Counted from the first letter of the stretch, positions 34,228-43,638 are shown. The stretch: 64,000 nt of DNA from Sphingobium sp. MI1205 (GCF_001563285.1 NZ_CP005189.1:434001-498000); one strand, 5' to 3'. The notes: generated by a model not told the origin, from the sequence alone. Translations and numbers: made by a program.

Positions 34228-35975
34228 GCCTTCACCAACGTCATGCGAAACACCGTATGCGGTTCGCCAGCGACCAGATCGAGCGCCCCGCCAAACTCCA
34301 CCATGATGTCCCGCGCGATGTGGAGGCCAAGGCCAAGGCCGCCGTGCTTTGACGTCGCGAAGGGCATGAACAGATCGTCGCGCAACGCCGGATCGATGCC
34401 CGGCCCGCTGTCCCGCACGTCGAGACACAGCCGGTCCCCGCTGTCGGTCAGCGTCACCATGACCCATGCGTCCGCATCGCCGCTGACGGCGTCGAGCGCA
34501 TTATTCAGAAGGTTGATCAGCACCTGTTCCAACCGGACGCGCCCGGCGCGCACCATCACGCCGGGGTCCACATCGGGCAAGGTCAGCCGGACGCCCGCGC
34601 CCCGGAAACGGTCTGCGATCAACAGGCGCACGCCCTCCATCGCCTGCACCAGCGGCACGGGACCGATCTCTCCCACGCCGCGCCGGGCAAAGCGCCGCAG
34701 TTGCGCGGTGATGCTGCCGATCCGGTCGGTCATGGCGACGATCTCGCGCAGGTTGGCGCTGGCCGTTTCGGGCTTTTGCCGCTCCAGGAACAGTCCGGCA
34801 TTTTCCGCAAAGGTGCGAATGGCGGCGACAGGCTGGTTGATCTCATGCGCCACGCCGGCAGAAATCGTGCCCAAAGTGCCCAGCCGGTTGGCATGGGCCA
34901 GTTCTTCGCGCGCCTGGCGATAACGCCGGTCGGCGCGGCTGCGGGCCTCCATTTCATGGCCCAGCGCCTCGGTCCGCAGCGCCACTTCGCGTTCCAGCCT
35001 TTCGCGATCCCGCACGGCGCGCCGCCTGCGGGCCATGAACCACCCAAGGATCGCGCCCAGCAACGCCAGGAAGATCGCGAATAGCATGGTAGCGATCCGC
35101 GTCCGCTGCCGCACCGCCGCCAGCGCGTCGCCGATCGGCGCGACCTCGTAAAGCCGCCATCCCGGAACCGGGGCGGGCAGATCGGCGACAATGGCCTCGC
35201 CCGCGCCGCGCAGACGGGCGCTGCCATCCGCGTTCAGGGTCAGGCCCACCGGCGTCAGCGGCGCGCCACCGAATTGCAGCGCGTCCTGAATCTGGCGGCG
35301 CAGGGCGGGTGACACCGGCTTTAGCGCCAGGAACCGGCGCGCAGGATCGCTGCTTAGCAACAGGATGCCATTATGGTCCGCCACGAACGTCCATGTCCGC
35401 CCATCCGCCCATGCCCGTTCGATCGCGTCGAACTCCACCTTGACGACGATGACGCCCATCGGTCCATCCCGGCCATCGACCCGCCGGGCAAGATAAAGGC
35501 CCGGACGGCGGCTGACGGTGCCCAGCGCAAAATATTCGCCACCACCCCTGCGCCAGCCCAGCTGGTAATAGGGACGGAAGGCATAATTCTGTCCCACGAA
35601 ACTGTCGGGATTGCGCGCATTGGAGGCGGCGATGGTGCGCCCCGTCGCATCCAGGATGAAGATGGCGGCCGCCCCCGTCTTTCCCGTCAGCAGCGCCAGC
35701 TTGTCATTGAGCGCCATGTCGGCGCGGCCAGACCGTAGTGCATCGCGCAGGTCGGAATATTCGCCCAGCACGACCGGGATCAGCCGGAACTTCTGCAACT
35801 CCGATTCCAGCAACCTCAGGCGCGCGCGCGCCTGCGAACTGACGTCCTCGCGTTTGTCCTCGATCAACGTCCGGCGCGCCTGCTCCTCGTAACGCACCGC
35901 AAAGGCCCAGCACGCCGCGACGCCCACCACCAGCAGGATGAGCATCGACCAGAAAGGGAATCGCCGGACGGCCAT
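34224..35975 (-). CDS. dctB: DctB-like C4-dicarboxylate sensor histidine kinase
   Basis: The 583-residue kinase has transmembrane segments at about 9-27 and 295-314 flanking a periplasmic double-Cache/PAS-like sensor (FILDATGRTIAASNARNPDS, then YYQLGWRRGGGEYFALGTVS), as in DctB. A coiled linker leads to the HisKA box AGVAHEINQPVAAIRTFAEN with His377. The N, G1 and G2 boxes of the ATPase follow (NLLNNALDAV, DVRDSGPGI, GGLGLGLHIARDI). It overlaps dctD by 4 bp. No good ribosome-binding site precedes the ATG; instead a palindrome touches it. It should sense succinate, fumarate or malate and tune dctA. Confidence 0.88.
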   Translation of the reverse strand: MAVRRFPFWSMLILLVVGVAACWAFAVRYEEQARRTLIEDKREDVSSQARARLRLLESELQKFRLIPVVLGEYSDLRDALRSGRADMALNDKLALLTGKTGAAAIFILDATGRTIAASNARNPDSFVGQNYAFRPYYQLGWRRGGGEYFALGTVSRRPGLYLARRVDGRDGPMGVIVVKVEFDAIERAWADGRTWTFVADHNGILLLSSDPARRFLALKPVSPALRRQIQDALQFGGAPLTPVGLTLNADGSARLRGAGEAIVADLPAPVPGWRLYEVAPIGDALAAVRQRTRIATMLFAIFLALLGAILGWFMARRRRAVRDRERLEREVALRTEALGHEMEARSRADRRYRQAREELAHANRLGTLGTISAGVAHEINQPVAAIRTFAENAGLFLERQKPETASANLREIVAMTDRIGSITAQLRRFARRGVGEIGPVPLVQAMEGVRLLIADRFRGAGVRLTLPDVDPGVMVRAGRVRLEQVLINLLNNALDAVSGDADAWVMVTLTDSGDRLCLDVRDSGPGIDPALRDDLFMPFATSKHGGLGLGLHIARDIMVEFGGALDLVAGEPHTVFRMTLVKA

Positions 35976-35995
35976 TTGTGTGGATTATCACACAA
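35976..35995. promoter_or_regulatory. Palindrome abutting the dctB start
   Basis: TTGTGTG (35976-35982) and CACACAA (35989-35995) form a perfect 7-bp inverted repeat with a 6-bp spacer, lying directly before the dctB ATG in the dctB-dctA gap. It may be an operator for dctBD or a short hairpin covering the start. No regulator can be named. Confidence 0.4.
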
Positions 35996-36177
35996 TCCAT
36001 AATCCCGCGATGTGGAAAGCCGCACCGATTTGCGGCCCTGCTGTCGGTATTTCGATCAAAAATACTTCAACAACAGTTGGTTATAAAAATATCCTTTCTC
36101 CATTGTTTCCATCGCATGAAAGCGCGACCCTGCACAATCGTTGGTAGCCATAGCCGACCTTGGAGATGGAGCGTCGC

Positions 36178-37518
36178 ATGATCAGCCAGAATTTCGCCTC
36201 CGGCCCGACGCCATCCATCAAACGGCGATGGACGTCGCAGCTCTATGTGCAGGTGCTGATCGCGATTCTGGCGGGCGCCATCCTGGGCCATTTCTGGCCC
36301 GCCCATGGTGAAGCGCTCAAACCGCTCGGCGACGCGTTCATCAAACTGGTGAAGATGATCATCGCGCCGGTCATCTTCCTGACGATCGTCACGGGCATCG
36401 CGGGCATGAAGGAACTGGGATCGGTGGGCCGGGTCGCGGGCAAGGCCTTTGCCTATTTCCTGACCTTCTCCACATTGGCGCTGATCGTCGGCCTGATCGT
36501 CGCCAACGTGGTTCAGCCCGGTGCGGGCATGAATATCGACCCCGCAACGCTCGACGGCGCCGCGGTGGCCGACTATGCGGCAAAGGCGCATGAATCGACG
36601 CTGACAGGCTTTCTGCTGGACGTCATTCCATCGACGCTGCTCGGCGCGTTTACCAGCGGCAACATCCTTCAGATCCTGCTGATCGCCATATTGTTCGGCA
36701 TCGCCATCAGCCTAGTGGGTGAACCCGCCCAGCCGATCGTGCAGTTCATGGAGCGGCTCAGCCTGATCGTGTTCAGGCTGGTGGCCATCCTGATGCGCGC
36801 CGCCCCCATCGGCGCATTCGGCGCCATTGCCTTCACCATCGGCAAATATGGTATCGGCAGCCTTGCGAACCTGGGCGCGCTGGTGGCGACCTTCTACCTT
36901 ACCTCCCTGCTGTTCGTGATCGTCGTGCTGGGCACGGTCGCGCGCCTTTGCGGCTTTTCGATCTTTCGCCTGCTGCGCTATCTGCGGGCCGAACTGCTGC
37001 TGGTGCTGGGCACATCCTCGTCGGAAGCGGCGCTGCCCAACCTCATCGACAAGATGGAGCGGGCCGGGTGCGAAAAGTCGGTCGTCGGGCTGGTCGTGCC
37101 GACCGGCTACAGCTTCAACCTGGACGGCACCAACATCTACATGACGCTCGCCGCGCTGTTCATTGCGCAGGCGACCGGTGTGGAGCTGACCCTCTGGCAG
37201 GAAATCCTGCTGCTTGCGGTCGCCATGCTTTCGTCCAAGGGCGCAGCTGGCGTGACCGGCGCGGGCTTCATAACCCTGGCGGCGACGCTCTCCATCGTGC
37301 CGACCGTGCCGGTGGCGGGCATGGCACTGATCCTGGGCGTCGATCGCTTCATGAGCGAATGCCGCAGCCTTACCAACTTCATCGGCAATGCCGTGGCGAC
37401 CATCGTCGTCGCCCGATGGGAAGGCGCGCTTGACCGGCAGATGCTGGACGACGCGCTGGCTGGCCGCGTGGCTGAAGACCCCGAACAGGAATCGGCCCCC
37501 ACGCTCGCTGCCGCCTGA
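36178..37518 (+). CDS. dctA: C4-dicarboxylate/proton symporter
   Basis: The 446-residue protein is a DctA of the DAACS family. It has many membrane spans, the serine-rich reentrant loop [20 protein letters not shown], the substrate motif [20 protein letters not shown], and the final [20 protein letters not shown]. It takes up succinate, fumarate and malate with protons at the inner membrane. I start it at 36178, where GGAG stands 6 bp upstream; ATG 36166 and TTG 36160 lack spacing. It is divergent from dctBD. I found no convincing sigma-54 promoter before it, which agrees with the altered DctD. A porin gene follows. Confidence 0.94.
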   Translation: MISQNFASGPTPSIKRRWTSQLYVQVLIAILAGAILGHFWPAHGEALKPLGDAFIKLVKMIIAPVIFLTIVTGIAGMKELGSVGRVAGKAFAYFLTFSTLALIVGLIVANVVQPGAGMNIDPATLDGAAVADYAAKAHESTLTGFLLDVIPSTLLGAFTSGNILQILLIAILFGIAISLVGEPAQPIVQFMERLSLIVFRLVAILMRAAPIGAFGAIAFTIGKYGIGSLANLGALVATFYLTSLLFVIVVLGTVARLCGFSIFRLLRYLRAELLLVLGTSSSEAALPNLIDKMERAGCEKSVVGLVVPTGYSFNLDGTNIYMTLAALFIAQATGVELTLWQEILLLAVAMLSSKGAAGVTGAGFITLAATLSIVPTVPVAGMALILGVDRFMSECRSLTNFIGNAVATIVVARWEGALDRQMLDDALAGRVAEDPEQESAPTLAAA

Positions 37519-37541
37519 TCTCGTCCTGAAATAAGCAAGGA

Positions 37542-37569
37542 AGGGCGCGCCCCAAGAGGACAGCGCCCT
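37542..37569 (+). other. Intergenic hairpin between dctA and the porin gene
   Basis: AGGGCGC (37542-37548) pairs with GCGCCCT (37563-37569), with no T-run after it. It could lower read-through into the porin gene or stabilise the dctA 3' end. The effect is inferred from structure only. Confidence 0.35.
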
Positions 37570-37583
37570 CCGCCGGAGAGGAA

Positions 37584-39020
37584 ATGATGTCTCCACGCCC
37601 AATCCTGGGATTGGCGGCGCTCGCCTGTGCGACGCCCGCCTTCGCGAACACCCCCGCGCCCGACTATCCGGCCGCCGCGCGGGGCGACGGCCCCATCAAC
37701 GGCTACAACCTCTCCCGCTGGGCGGAGGACTGGAGCATCTATCGAGATCCGGCCAGGCGCGACGACTTTCTCGACCGGCTGAAATATCTCCCGCTCGACG
37801 ACGATGGAGACATCTATCTTACGCTCAGCGGAGAAGCGCGGGTCCGCATGAACCTCACCAGCAACCCGCAATTGATCGAGGGGCCGGAACAACGGCAGGA
37901 CATCGTCCGGCTGGTCGCTGGCGCCGACCTGCATGTGGGCGACCATCTGCGCTTCTATGGAGAAGTCGCGCATGGCAGCATCAACGGAAAGAATATCGGG
38001 ACGCCGGCGGGCACGCTCAACAACCGCTTCGTGCGCCAGCAATATTTCGCCGAAGCCACGGGCCGGGTCGCTGGTGTCGATGTCGGCGTTCGCTACGGTC
38101 GCCAGGAATTTACCGATGGCCCCAACCTGCTGATCTCGCAGCGCGACAACAACACCATCCGCTTCGTCCTCAACGGCGTGCGCGGCTGGGCGCGGACCCC
38201 CACGATGCGCGCGACGATATTCGACTTTGAAACGACCGATCTGGGCAATGGCGGCCTTGGCGACGACGTGCCCGACAAGAACCGCCGGTTCAGCGGCATT
38301 TCGGCTGGCTTCGTCCTGCCCCAACATTGGCTGGGCGGGTCAAGGCTGTTCTTCGACCCCTTCCTCTGGCGGCGGCGCAATCGTGTCGGCACCTGGGGCG
38401 GCATAGTCGCGCCCGCGGTCCGCCATTATGCCGGTGCGCGGCTGTGGGGCGATGTGGGACGCTTGGCCGTCGACTGGACGCTGGTGCATCAATATGGCGA
38501 GTTTCAGGACCGGCCGATCAAGGCATGGCAGGCTTTCTTCGCGCAGAACTGGCGGCTGGGCGAGGACAAGGCTGCTCCACGGATCGGCATCCACATGGAT
38601 TATGGCAGCGGCGGCGGCGGATATGACAAAGGCACGCTGCGCAATGCCTACGCCCCCTATGGCAACAATGTCTATTTCAGCTACGGCCTGTTCCTGACCG
38701 CCACGAACCTGATCGCCGTCGCGCCCAATGTCACATTCAACCCCGCCAAAAATCTGCGCGCGTCACTGGAATATCAGTTCACCTGGCGCGACGATCAGCA
38801 GGACGCCGTCTATCGCGCCAACTACGCCCCCTATGTCGGCACTGAACTGGTCGCGGGCAAGGCAGTCGCCCGGCTTGCCCGCGCGCAACTGATCTACAGC
38901 ATCGCGCCGCGCCTGACGCTGACCGCCCGCGCCGAATATCTCGGCGCGGGGACGGTGCTGCGTCGCGCTGGCTACACCGACGCCACTTTCCTGGGAACCT
39001 GGCTCAGCTTCCGATTTTGA
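37584..39020 (+). CDS. Alginate-export-family outer-membrane porin
   Basis: A signal peptide (MMSPRPILGLAALACATPAF, cut near FA-NTP) leads into a 478-residue beta-barrel protein ending in the aromatic LSFRF. The segments DIYLTLSGEARVRMNLTSNP, VGVRYGRQEFTDGPNLLISQ and FDFETTDLGN match the Alginate_exp family, whose members also serve as general or organic-acid porins in sphingomonads. It is 65 bp after dctA in the same direction, so dicarboxylate passage across the outer membrane is a fair inference. Confidence 0.82.
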   Translation: MMSPRPILGLAALACATPAFANTPAPDYPAAARGDGPINGYNLSRWAEDWSIYRDPARRDDFLDRLKYLPLDDDGDIYLTLSGEARVRMNLTSNPQLIEGPEQRQDIVRLVAGADLHVGDHLRFYGEVAHGSINGKNIGTPAGTLNNRFVRQQYFAEATGRVAGVDVGVRYGRQEFTDGPNLLISQRDNNTIRFVLNGVRGWARTPTMRATIFDFETTDLGNGGLGDDVPDKNRRFSGISAGFVLPQHWLGGSRLFFDPFLWRRRNRVGTWGGIVAPAVRHYAGARLWGDVGRLAVDWTLVHQYGEFQDRPIKAWQAFFAQNWRLGEDKAAPRIGIHMDYGSGGGGYDKGTLRNAYAPYGNNVYFSYGLFLTATNLIAVAPNVTFNPAKNLRASLEYQFTWRDDQQDAVYRANYAPYVGTELVAGKAVARLARAQLIYSIAPRLTLTARAEYLGAGTVLRRAGYTDATFLGTWLSFRF

Positions 39021-39045
39021 TCCGCCGACGCAACCTGGCCAGCCG

Positions 39046-39822
39046 TCACGCGCGTTCGACGGTCACCGATTGCGCGTTGAACTTCACCTCGCCGAACGCC
39101 GTCAGAAAGGCGACGTCGGCGGCGTCCCGCCCCACGCCGATCTTCACCATGTCGGCCTCTCTCGCCATGCCGGTCGGATCGACCAGATGCCATTCGCCGC
39201 CCAGGAACACTTCCGCCACCGCATGGAAATCGGGCGGATCGACGCCCAGCGCGTAAACGCTGGCGATACGCGCGGGGATGCCCTCCGCTCGGGCAAAGGT
39301 GATCAACAGATGGGCATAGTCGCGGCATACGCCCTTGCGCATGATGAAGCTGTCGGCGGCCGTCGTGTCGCTATTGCTTGATCCGGGCGCATAACGCAGG
39401 TGATCGTGTATCCAGTCGCGCATCGCCACAACCATCGCGCCCCCTTCCAGCCCGGCGAAGGTGCCATCCACGAAGTCATGGAACCGATCGGCCGGGCAAT
39501 AACGCGACGGCATCAGATATTGGACCGTTTCCCCCGGCAACTGGTGCAGCGGAACACGATCCAGCTGGCCGCACGGCGTCAGGATGCGGTTGATGGCCAC
39601 CGTCGCGCGATAATCGACGATCAGCCTGTCTTCGGCGCGCACCCATATCCGCTCGCCCACGCCGTCCTGCGCCGCGACGCTGGCCACATGCGCGCACGGC
39701 GACAGGTCCAGCGACTGCGACTCCACCTCCTGCTCGGGAATCTGCGCGGCTTCCAGCTGAAGCAGGATGTCCATCGGCCGCGTCAATTCATAGTCGAGAT
39801 GCACGGCGATCGAGAGCGTCAT
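39046..39822 (-). CDS. Transglutaminase-like cysteine protein
   Basis: The 258-residue protein has an N-terminal beta domain and a transglutaminase core with a complete triad: Cys166 in MRKGVCRDYAHL, His200 in PPDFHAVAEVFL and Asp215 in WHLVDPTG. There is no signal peptide, so it acts in the cytoplasm. The ATG at 39822 has AAGGA 7 bp upstream. Such proteins act as proteases or amidases of unknown target. It is convergent with the porin gene and divergent from yaaA. Confidence 0.82.
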   Translation of the reverse strand: MTLSIAVHLDYELTRPMDILLQLEAAQIPEQEVESQSLDLSPCAHVASVAAQDGVGERIWVRAEDRLIVDYRATVAINRILTPCGQLDRVPLHQLPGETVQYLMPSRYCPADRFHDFVDGTFAGLEGGAMVVAMRDWIHDHLRYAPGSSNSDTTAADSFIMRKGVCRDYAHLLITFARAEGIPARIASVYALGVDPPDFHAVAEVFLGGEWHLVDPTGMAREADMVKIGVGRDAADVAFLTAFGEVKFNAQSVTVERA

Positions 39823-40072
39823 CAATCATCCTTTTGACAAAGGTTAAGGGTGCCCGAACCGGGCATCGGAAAACAGGAAAGCAAATGGCCGCGAACGTCG
39901 CGCAAGCGGGACGATTACCACCGCCCAAGGTTCCTTGAAAGAAGCGCCATGCACGCGCCGGACCGAAAAGTTTTCGCGCGCCTTAGCTCCCTTGGTCCGA
40001 TGCGACGCCGCAGGCATCCCCCGGCACGCGGACGGTTTGACGCCCGCCCCCGCTAAGGCTACCGCCGCCGCC

Positions 40073-40825
40073 ATGATCGCCCTGCTTTCCCCCGCCAAGA
40101 CGCTAGACTTTGAGCGCCCGCTTCCCCCGCTCGAAGCATCGACGCCGCATTTCGCGCAGGAAGCGCGCACCCTTGCGCGTTCGGCGGCCAATCTGACGCA
40201 GAAACGGCTGTCGGAACTGATGCATATCTCCTCGCGCCTCGCCAAGCTGAATGCCGATCGGTTCCGCGACTTTGACGATCTGCCCGAACGGCCCGCGCTC
40301 TTCGCCTTTGCCGGGGACGTCTATACCGGTTTCGAAGTGGACACGCTCGATCAGGCGGGTGTCGCCTTCGCGCAGGATCATGTCCGCATGCTGTCGGGCC
40401 TTTACGGCCTGCTGCGCCCGCTGGACGCCATCCGCCCCTATCGCCTGGAAATGGGCACGCGCTGGGCGCCGCGTCACAAAAGCCTGACCGACTGGTGGGG
40501 CGACCGGATCGCGCAACTGCTCCGGGATCAGTTGGCGGAAGAAGGATCGGGCGTCATCCTCAACCTCGCCAGCCAGGAATATTTCGCCGCCGTCAAGGAC
40601 AGGCTGGCCGGCATAAGGGTGATCGATGTCGATTTTCGCGAACCCGGCCCCAACGGCCCCCGTTTCGTCAGCTTCAACGCCAAGCGCGCGCGGGGCATGA
40701 TGGCGCGCTGGCTGTGCGAACATCACATTACGGACGTAGAGGCGATGCGCGGTTTCGACAGCGACGGCTACCGCTTCGATGCCGATGAAAGCGAAGCGGA
40801 CCGCTGGCGCTTCACCCGGATATGA
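40073..40825 (+). CDS. yaaA: YaaA-family peroxide-stress protein
   Basis: The 250-residue protein starts MIALLSPAKTLDFERPLPPL, the invariant opening of YaaA (DUF328), and contains ALFAFAGDVYTGFEVDTL, SGLYGLLRPLDAIRPYRLEM, NLASQEYFAAVK and the closing GYRFDADES. In E. coli YaaA lowers free iron during peroxide stress and binds DNA. A longer in-frame start at 39935 is unlikely, because family members begin exactly here. The TGA overlaps the ATG of the following SDR gene. Confidence 0.92.
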   Translation: MIALLSPAKTLDFERPLPPLEASTPHFAQEARTLARSAANLTQKRLSELMHISSRLAKLNADRFRDFDDLPERPALFAFAGDVYTGFEVDTLDQAGVAFAQDHVRMLSGLYGLLRPLDAIRPYRLEMGTRWAPRHKSLTDWWGDRIAQLLRDQLAEEGSGVILNLASQEYFAAVKDRLAGIRVIDVDFREPGPNGPRFVSFNAKRARGMMARWLCEHHITDVEAMRGFDSDGYRFDADESEADRWRFTRI

Positions 40826-41532
40826 GCGGGCCCGCCACGTCATCCGCCGTCATCATCGGCGCATCCGGCGGGATCGGCGGAGCATTGGAGGCTGCGCTGA
40901 TCGAGGAAGACGCTTTTGCGGTGGTGCATGGCTTCGCACGGTCGCGAAACGGCGCGCAGCATCTCGACCTGCTCGACGAAGCCAGCATCGCAGCCGCCGC
41001 CGCGCATGTCGCCACCGGCCCCGCGCCCAGCATGGTGATCGTCGCCACGGGCCTGCTCCATGCCGGGGAACGCGGCCCCGAAAAGGCCCTGCGCGATCTT
41101 GATCCCGACTGGCTGGCGCAGCTTTACGCCGTCAACGCCATCGGCCCAGCGCTTGTCGCCAAGCGTTTCCTGCCAATCATGCCCCGGCAGGGCCGAACCG
41201 TGTTTGCGGCGCTGTCGGCGCGGGTGGGGTCGATCGGCGACAACCGCCTCGGCGGCTGGCACGGCTATCGCGCGTCGAAGGCCGCGCTCAACATGCTGGT
41301 CCGCACCCTCGCGATAGAGGAACGCCGCCGCAACGACCGCGCGATCGTCGTGGCGCTGCATCCCGGCACCGTCAATACCGCCCTGTCACGCCCCTTCCAG
41401 GCCAATGTCCCCGATGGCCGCCTGTTCGATGTCGAACGCGCTGCCCTGCAACTGCTGGACGTGATCGAAGGGCTCAAGACGCCCGACAGCGGCAAGCTCT
41501 TCGATTTTCAGGGCGACGAAGTCCCGTTCTGA
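40822..41532 (+). CDS. Short-chain dehydrogenase of the CsgA/C-factor type
   Basis: The 236-residue SDR has the nucleotide-binding loop VIIGASGGIGGALEAAL, the catalytic YRASK in GWHGYRASKAALNMLVRTLA and the HPGTVNT segment after it. The set resembles CsgA-like SDRs with a C-terminal LFDFQGDEVPF. It overlaps yaaA by 4 bp, so the two are translated together. The substrate is unknown. Confidence 0.88.
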   Translation: MSGPATSSAVIIGASGGIGGALEAALIEEDAFAVVHGFARSRNGAQHLDLLDEASIAAAAAHVATGPAPSMVIVATGLLHAGERGPEKALRDLDPDWLAQLYAVNAIGPALVAKRFLPIMPRQGRTVFAALSARVGSIGDNRLGGWHGYRASKAALNMLVRTLAIEERRRNDRAIVVALHPGTVNTALSRPFQANVPDGRLFDVERAALQLLDVIEGLKTPDSGKLFDFQGDEVPF

Positions 41533-41579
41533 ACGGGAAGGCTGGCTCCCCCGGTCGCGGTTCTCTACGAAGCTGATTC

Positions 41580-41790
41580 TGAAATACCGATGATGGAACG
41601 CGCGGCGGCGCGCGACGGTGCAATATGGCCTCGTACATCTCTCCATTTACGTCGATGACATCGACGCCTGGGCGGCGCGCATCGTTCAAGCGGGCGGGAC
41701 AGTCCATGAAGAAACCCGTGCCCATTTCGCCGCGGGCGCCCGAATGGCGTGCGGGTAGAGCTATATCAAGCTGCGCGCCCAGATGCTCCG
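41580..41790 (+). pseudogene. Remnant of a VOC/glyoxalase-family gene
   Basis: A frame reading QYGLVHLSIYVDDIDAWAAR then IVQAGGTVHEETRAHFAAGA is typical of a vicinal-oxygen-chelate domain. It has no start of its own and meets a TAG at 41757-41759, while the expected RVELYQ continues in the next frame. A frameshift and the missing first half make it non-functional. Confidence 0.55.
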
Positions 41791-41794
41791 GGTT

Positions 41795-41878
41795 TCAGGA
41801 GGCAATGCGATAGCCCGACAGATCAATATCGCGCAACGCATCGCGGGCGGTGGGATAATTATCTGGATTATCAGCCAT
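41795..41878 (-). CDS. Possible 27-aa protein
   Basis: On the minus strand AGGAGAGATC directly precedes an ATG at 41878, and the frame runs 27 codons: MADNPDNYPTARDALRDIDL then SGYRIAS and a stop. The strong ribosome site and acidic composition favour translation, but such a length can arise by chance. It overlaps the tail of the VOC remnant and may itself be the start of a lost gene. Confidence 0.3.
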   Translation of the reverse strand: MADNPDNYPTARDALRDIDLSGYRIAS

Positions 41879-42038
41879 GATCTCTCCTGTACCCCCTCTC
41901 CCTGAACGGCGCGTCCAAACCGAGAATGGCGGCGCGCACGGCCGCATTCCCCGGCTTGCCGCCGCTCGTCGCAAATCGATTGACGTCGCGCCAGCCGCCG
42001 GGGAATAGCTCGATCAAAGGGATCAGGGGGTGCGGCCA

Positions 42039-42362
42039 ATGAAGTTCGGTATGGCAATGTCGGTGTTGGCGGCCTGTGCCGCGCTTGCGCCATCGGCGGC
42101 GCTTGCGGACGACCCACGCGACCCGTCGATGCAGAGCGCGCAGGCGCGGGCGCGCGACCGGGCGATCATCAAGCGGATGAACCAGCAGCAACTGGCCTAT
42201 GTCCGCGAACGCGACGCCAGGATCATGAATGATTATCGCCAGGCGCGCAGCGGCGGCGATGGATATGCCAATGCGCGCCGCGAACATGCGCGCGACATGG
42301 CCGAATGGCGGCGCGCCGTGGCCGCCTGCAATGCGGGCCGCTGGGAATATTGCGATAACTGA
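42039..42362 (+). CDS. Small exported protein, 107 aa
   Basis: The ATG at 42039, after AGGGGG, gives a signal peptide (MKFGMAMSVLAACAALAPSA, cut near LA-DDP). The mature part is very rich in Arg, Ala and charged residues (QARARDRAIIKRMNQQQLAY) and ends with two cysteines (CNAGRWEYCDN) that may bond. It is probably periplasmic. I know no named family. It precedes the broken pentapeptide gene. Confidence 0.65.
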   Translation: MKFGMAMSVLAACAALAPSAALADDPRDPSMQSAQARARDRAIIKRMNQQQLAYVRERDARIMNDYRQARSGGDGYANARREHARDMAEWRRAVAACNAGRWEYCDN

Positions 42363-42369
42363 CGCCAAC

Positions 42370-42940
42370 GGGCAGATCCTTCGCGATCAAACGCTGGACC
42401 GCGAGGCGCCCCAACGCCTTGGAGGCCCCCATTCGCTGATCCAATGCGACCTTGCGGAGGGGGGCTTTTCCTATGTGGATCTGTCAGATTGGTCGTTCGA
42501 CCGCTGCAATCCGCGGCAGGCGGATTTCAGCAGGGCCACGCTGGAGCGCACGCGCTGACAATCATGCCGGGCGGCGGTTGCGGAGCTGACGGCATGCGAT
42601 CTTGCCGACGCTGCCTTCCTTGCCAGCGATTTCGACAGTGCGTCCTTCAAACGCGCGACGCTGGAAGCCGCGCGTTAGAACAGTGCAAGCTTGCCGGCGC
42701 TGACCTGACCGACCTGCGCGCCATCAACCTCCGTCTCGATGAAACGCTGCTGATCGACGCCAAGCTGCCGGGCCTCTCTTTTTACCGGACGACGGTGAAC
42801 CGCATCGACCTGTCGCAGGCCGATCTTCGGAAATGCGACTTCCGGCAGGCGAGCTTCATCAAATCCAGCCTGCGCGGAGCCGATCTGGGCGACCTGCGCC
42901 TTGTCGATGCCACCCTCTTTCGCGGCGCGAGACGAGCCGG
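42370..42940 (+). pseudogene. Frameshifted pentapeptide-repeat protein gene
   Basis: The five-residue A(D/N)LXX pattern runs through three successive frames: CDLAEGGFSYVDLSDWSFDR and ADFSRATLERTR before a stop at about 42558, then CDLADAAFLASDFDSASFKR before a stop near 42677, then CKLAGADLTDLRAINLRL and IDLSQADLRKCDFRQASFIK. At least two indels break a once continuous Qnr/MfpA-like repeat protein. I found no start with a ribosome site. Confidence 0.65.
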
Positions 42941-42990
42941 TCAGGCTCAGCCGACTTATCCCTGCTCCTGTCATGCGCTATGGGACGGAC

Positions 42991-43638
42991 ATGACGAAAA
43001 TCCTTCTCGCAGGCGCAACGGGGCTGGTCGGCGGCGAAGCGCTCGCCCTGATGCTGGCCGACGATCGCGTAAGCCAGCTTGTCGCCCCCACCCGCCGGCC
43101 CCTCCCGCCGCATCCGAAACTGAACAATCCGCTGACCGACAGCAACGCCTTACCGTCCGACGCGCCGTGGTGGGCCGTCGATGGCGTCGTCTGCGCCATC
43201 GGGACCACGCGGGCGAAAGCCGGCTCGGCCGCCGCCTTTCGCGCAATCGATCGTGACTATGTTCTGGCCATCGCCCGGCACGCACGAGCTGCGGGTGCGC
43301 GCCGCTTCGCCCTTACTTCCTCAATGGGCGCAAATCCGCGCTCCCCGCTGCTCTATTCAAGAACAAAGGGCGAGGTTGAAGCAGGAATATCCCGGCTCGG
43401 ATTCCCTTCCCTCACCGTCGTTCGTCCCGGCCTGCTCGGCGGGCGGCGCGATGAACACCGTCCGATGGAACAGGCGATGGAAAGGCTGCTGCGCATCGCG
43501 GCCCCCATCCTCCCCCCTGCGGCCCGCATCAGTCCGGCGATCACCGTCGCGCATCTGCTTGTCGAAGCCGCACTGACCGACCCGGACGGCACGCGGATCA
43601 TTTCCTCTGGGGACATCGCCCGGATGCGCCACCGCTGA
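42991..43638 (+). CDS. NAD(P)-binding atypical SDR (HTATIP2-like)
   Basis: The 215-residue protein opens MTKILLAGATGLVGGEALAL, the dinucleotide loop of atypical SDRs, followed by GVVCAIGTTRAKAGSAAAFR, FALTSSMGANPRSPLLYSRT and the YSRTKGEVE active-site segment. This arrangement is that of HTATIP2-like oxidoreductases. The ATG at 42991 has GGGA upstream; starts further 5' run into the pentapeptide remnant. Substrate unknown; it probably stands alone. Confidence 0.82.
   Translation: MTKILLAGATGLVGGEALALMLADDRVSQLVAPTRRPLPPHPKLNNPLTDSNALPSDAPWWAVDGVVCAIGTTRAKAGSAAAFRAIDRDYVLAIARHARAAGARRFALTSSMGANPRSPLLYSRTKGEVEAGISRLGFPSLTVVRPGLLGGRRDEHRPMEQAMERLLRIAAPILPPAARISPAITVAHLLVEAALTDPDGTRIISSGDIARMRHR

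Noticed and set aside
36000..36177. Sigma-54 promoter before dctA
   Set aside because: The nearest matches (GCAC-CGAT-TTGC near 36022 and TGCAC-AATCG-TTGG near 36131) have wrong spacing or lack the invariant GG or GC pair.
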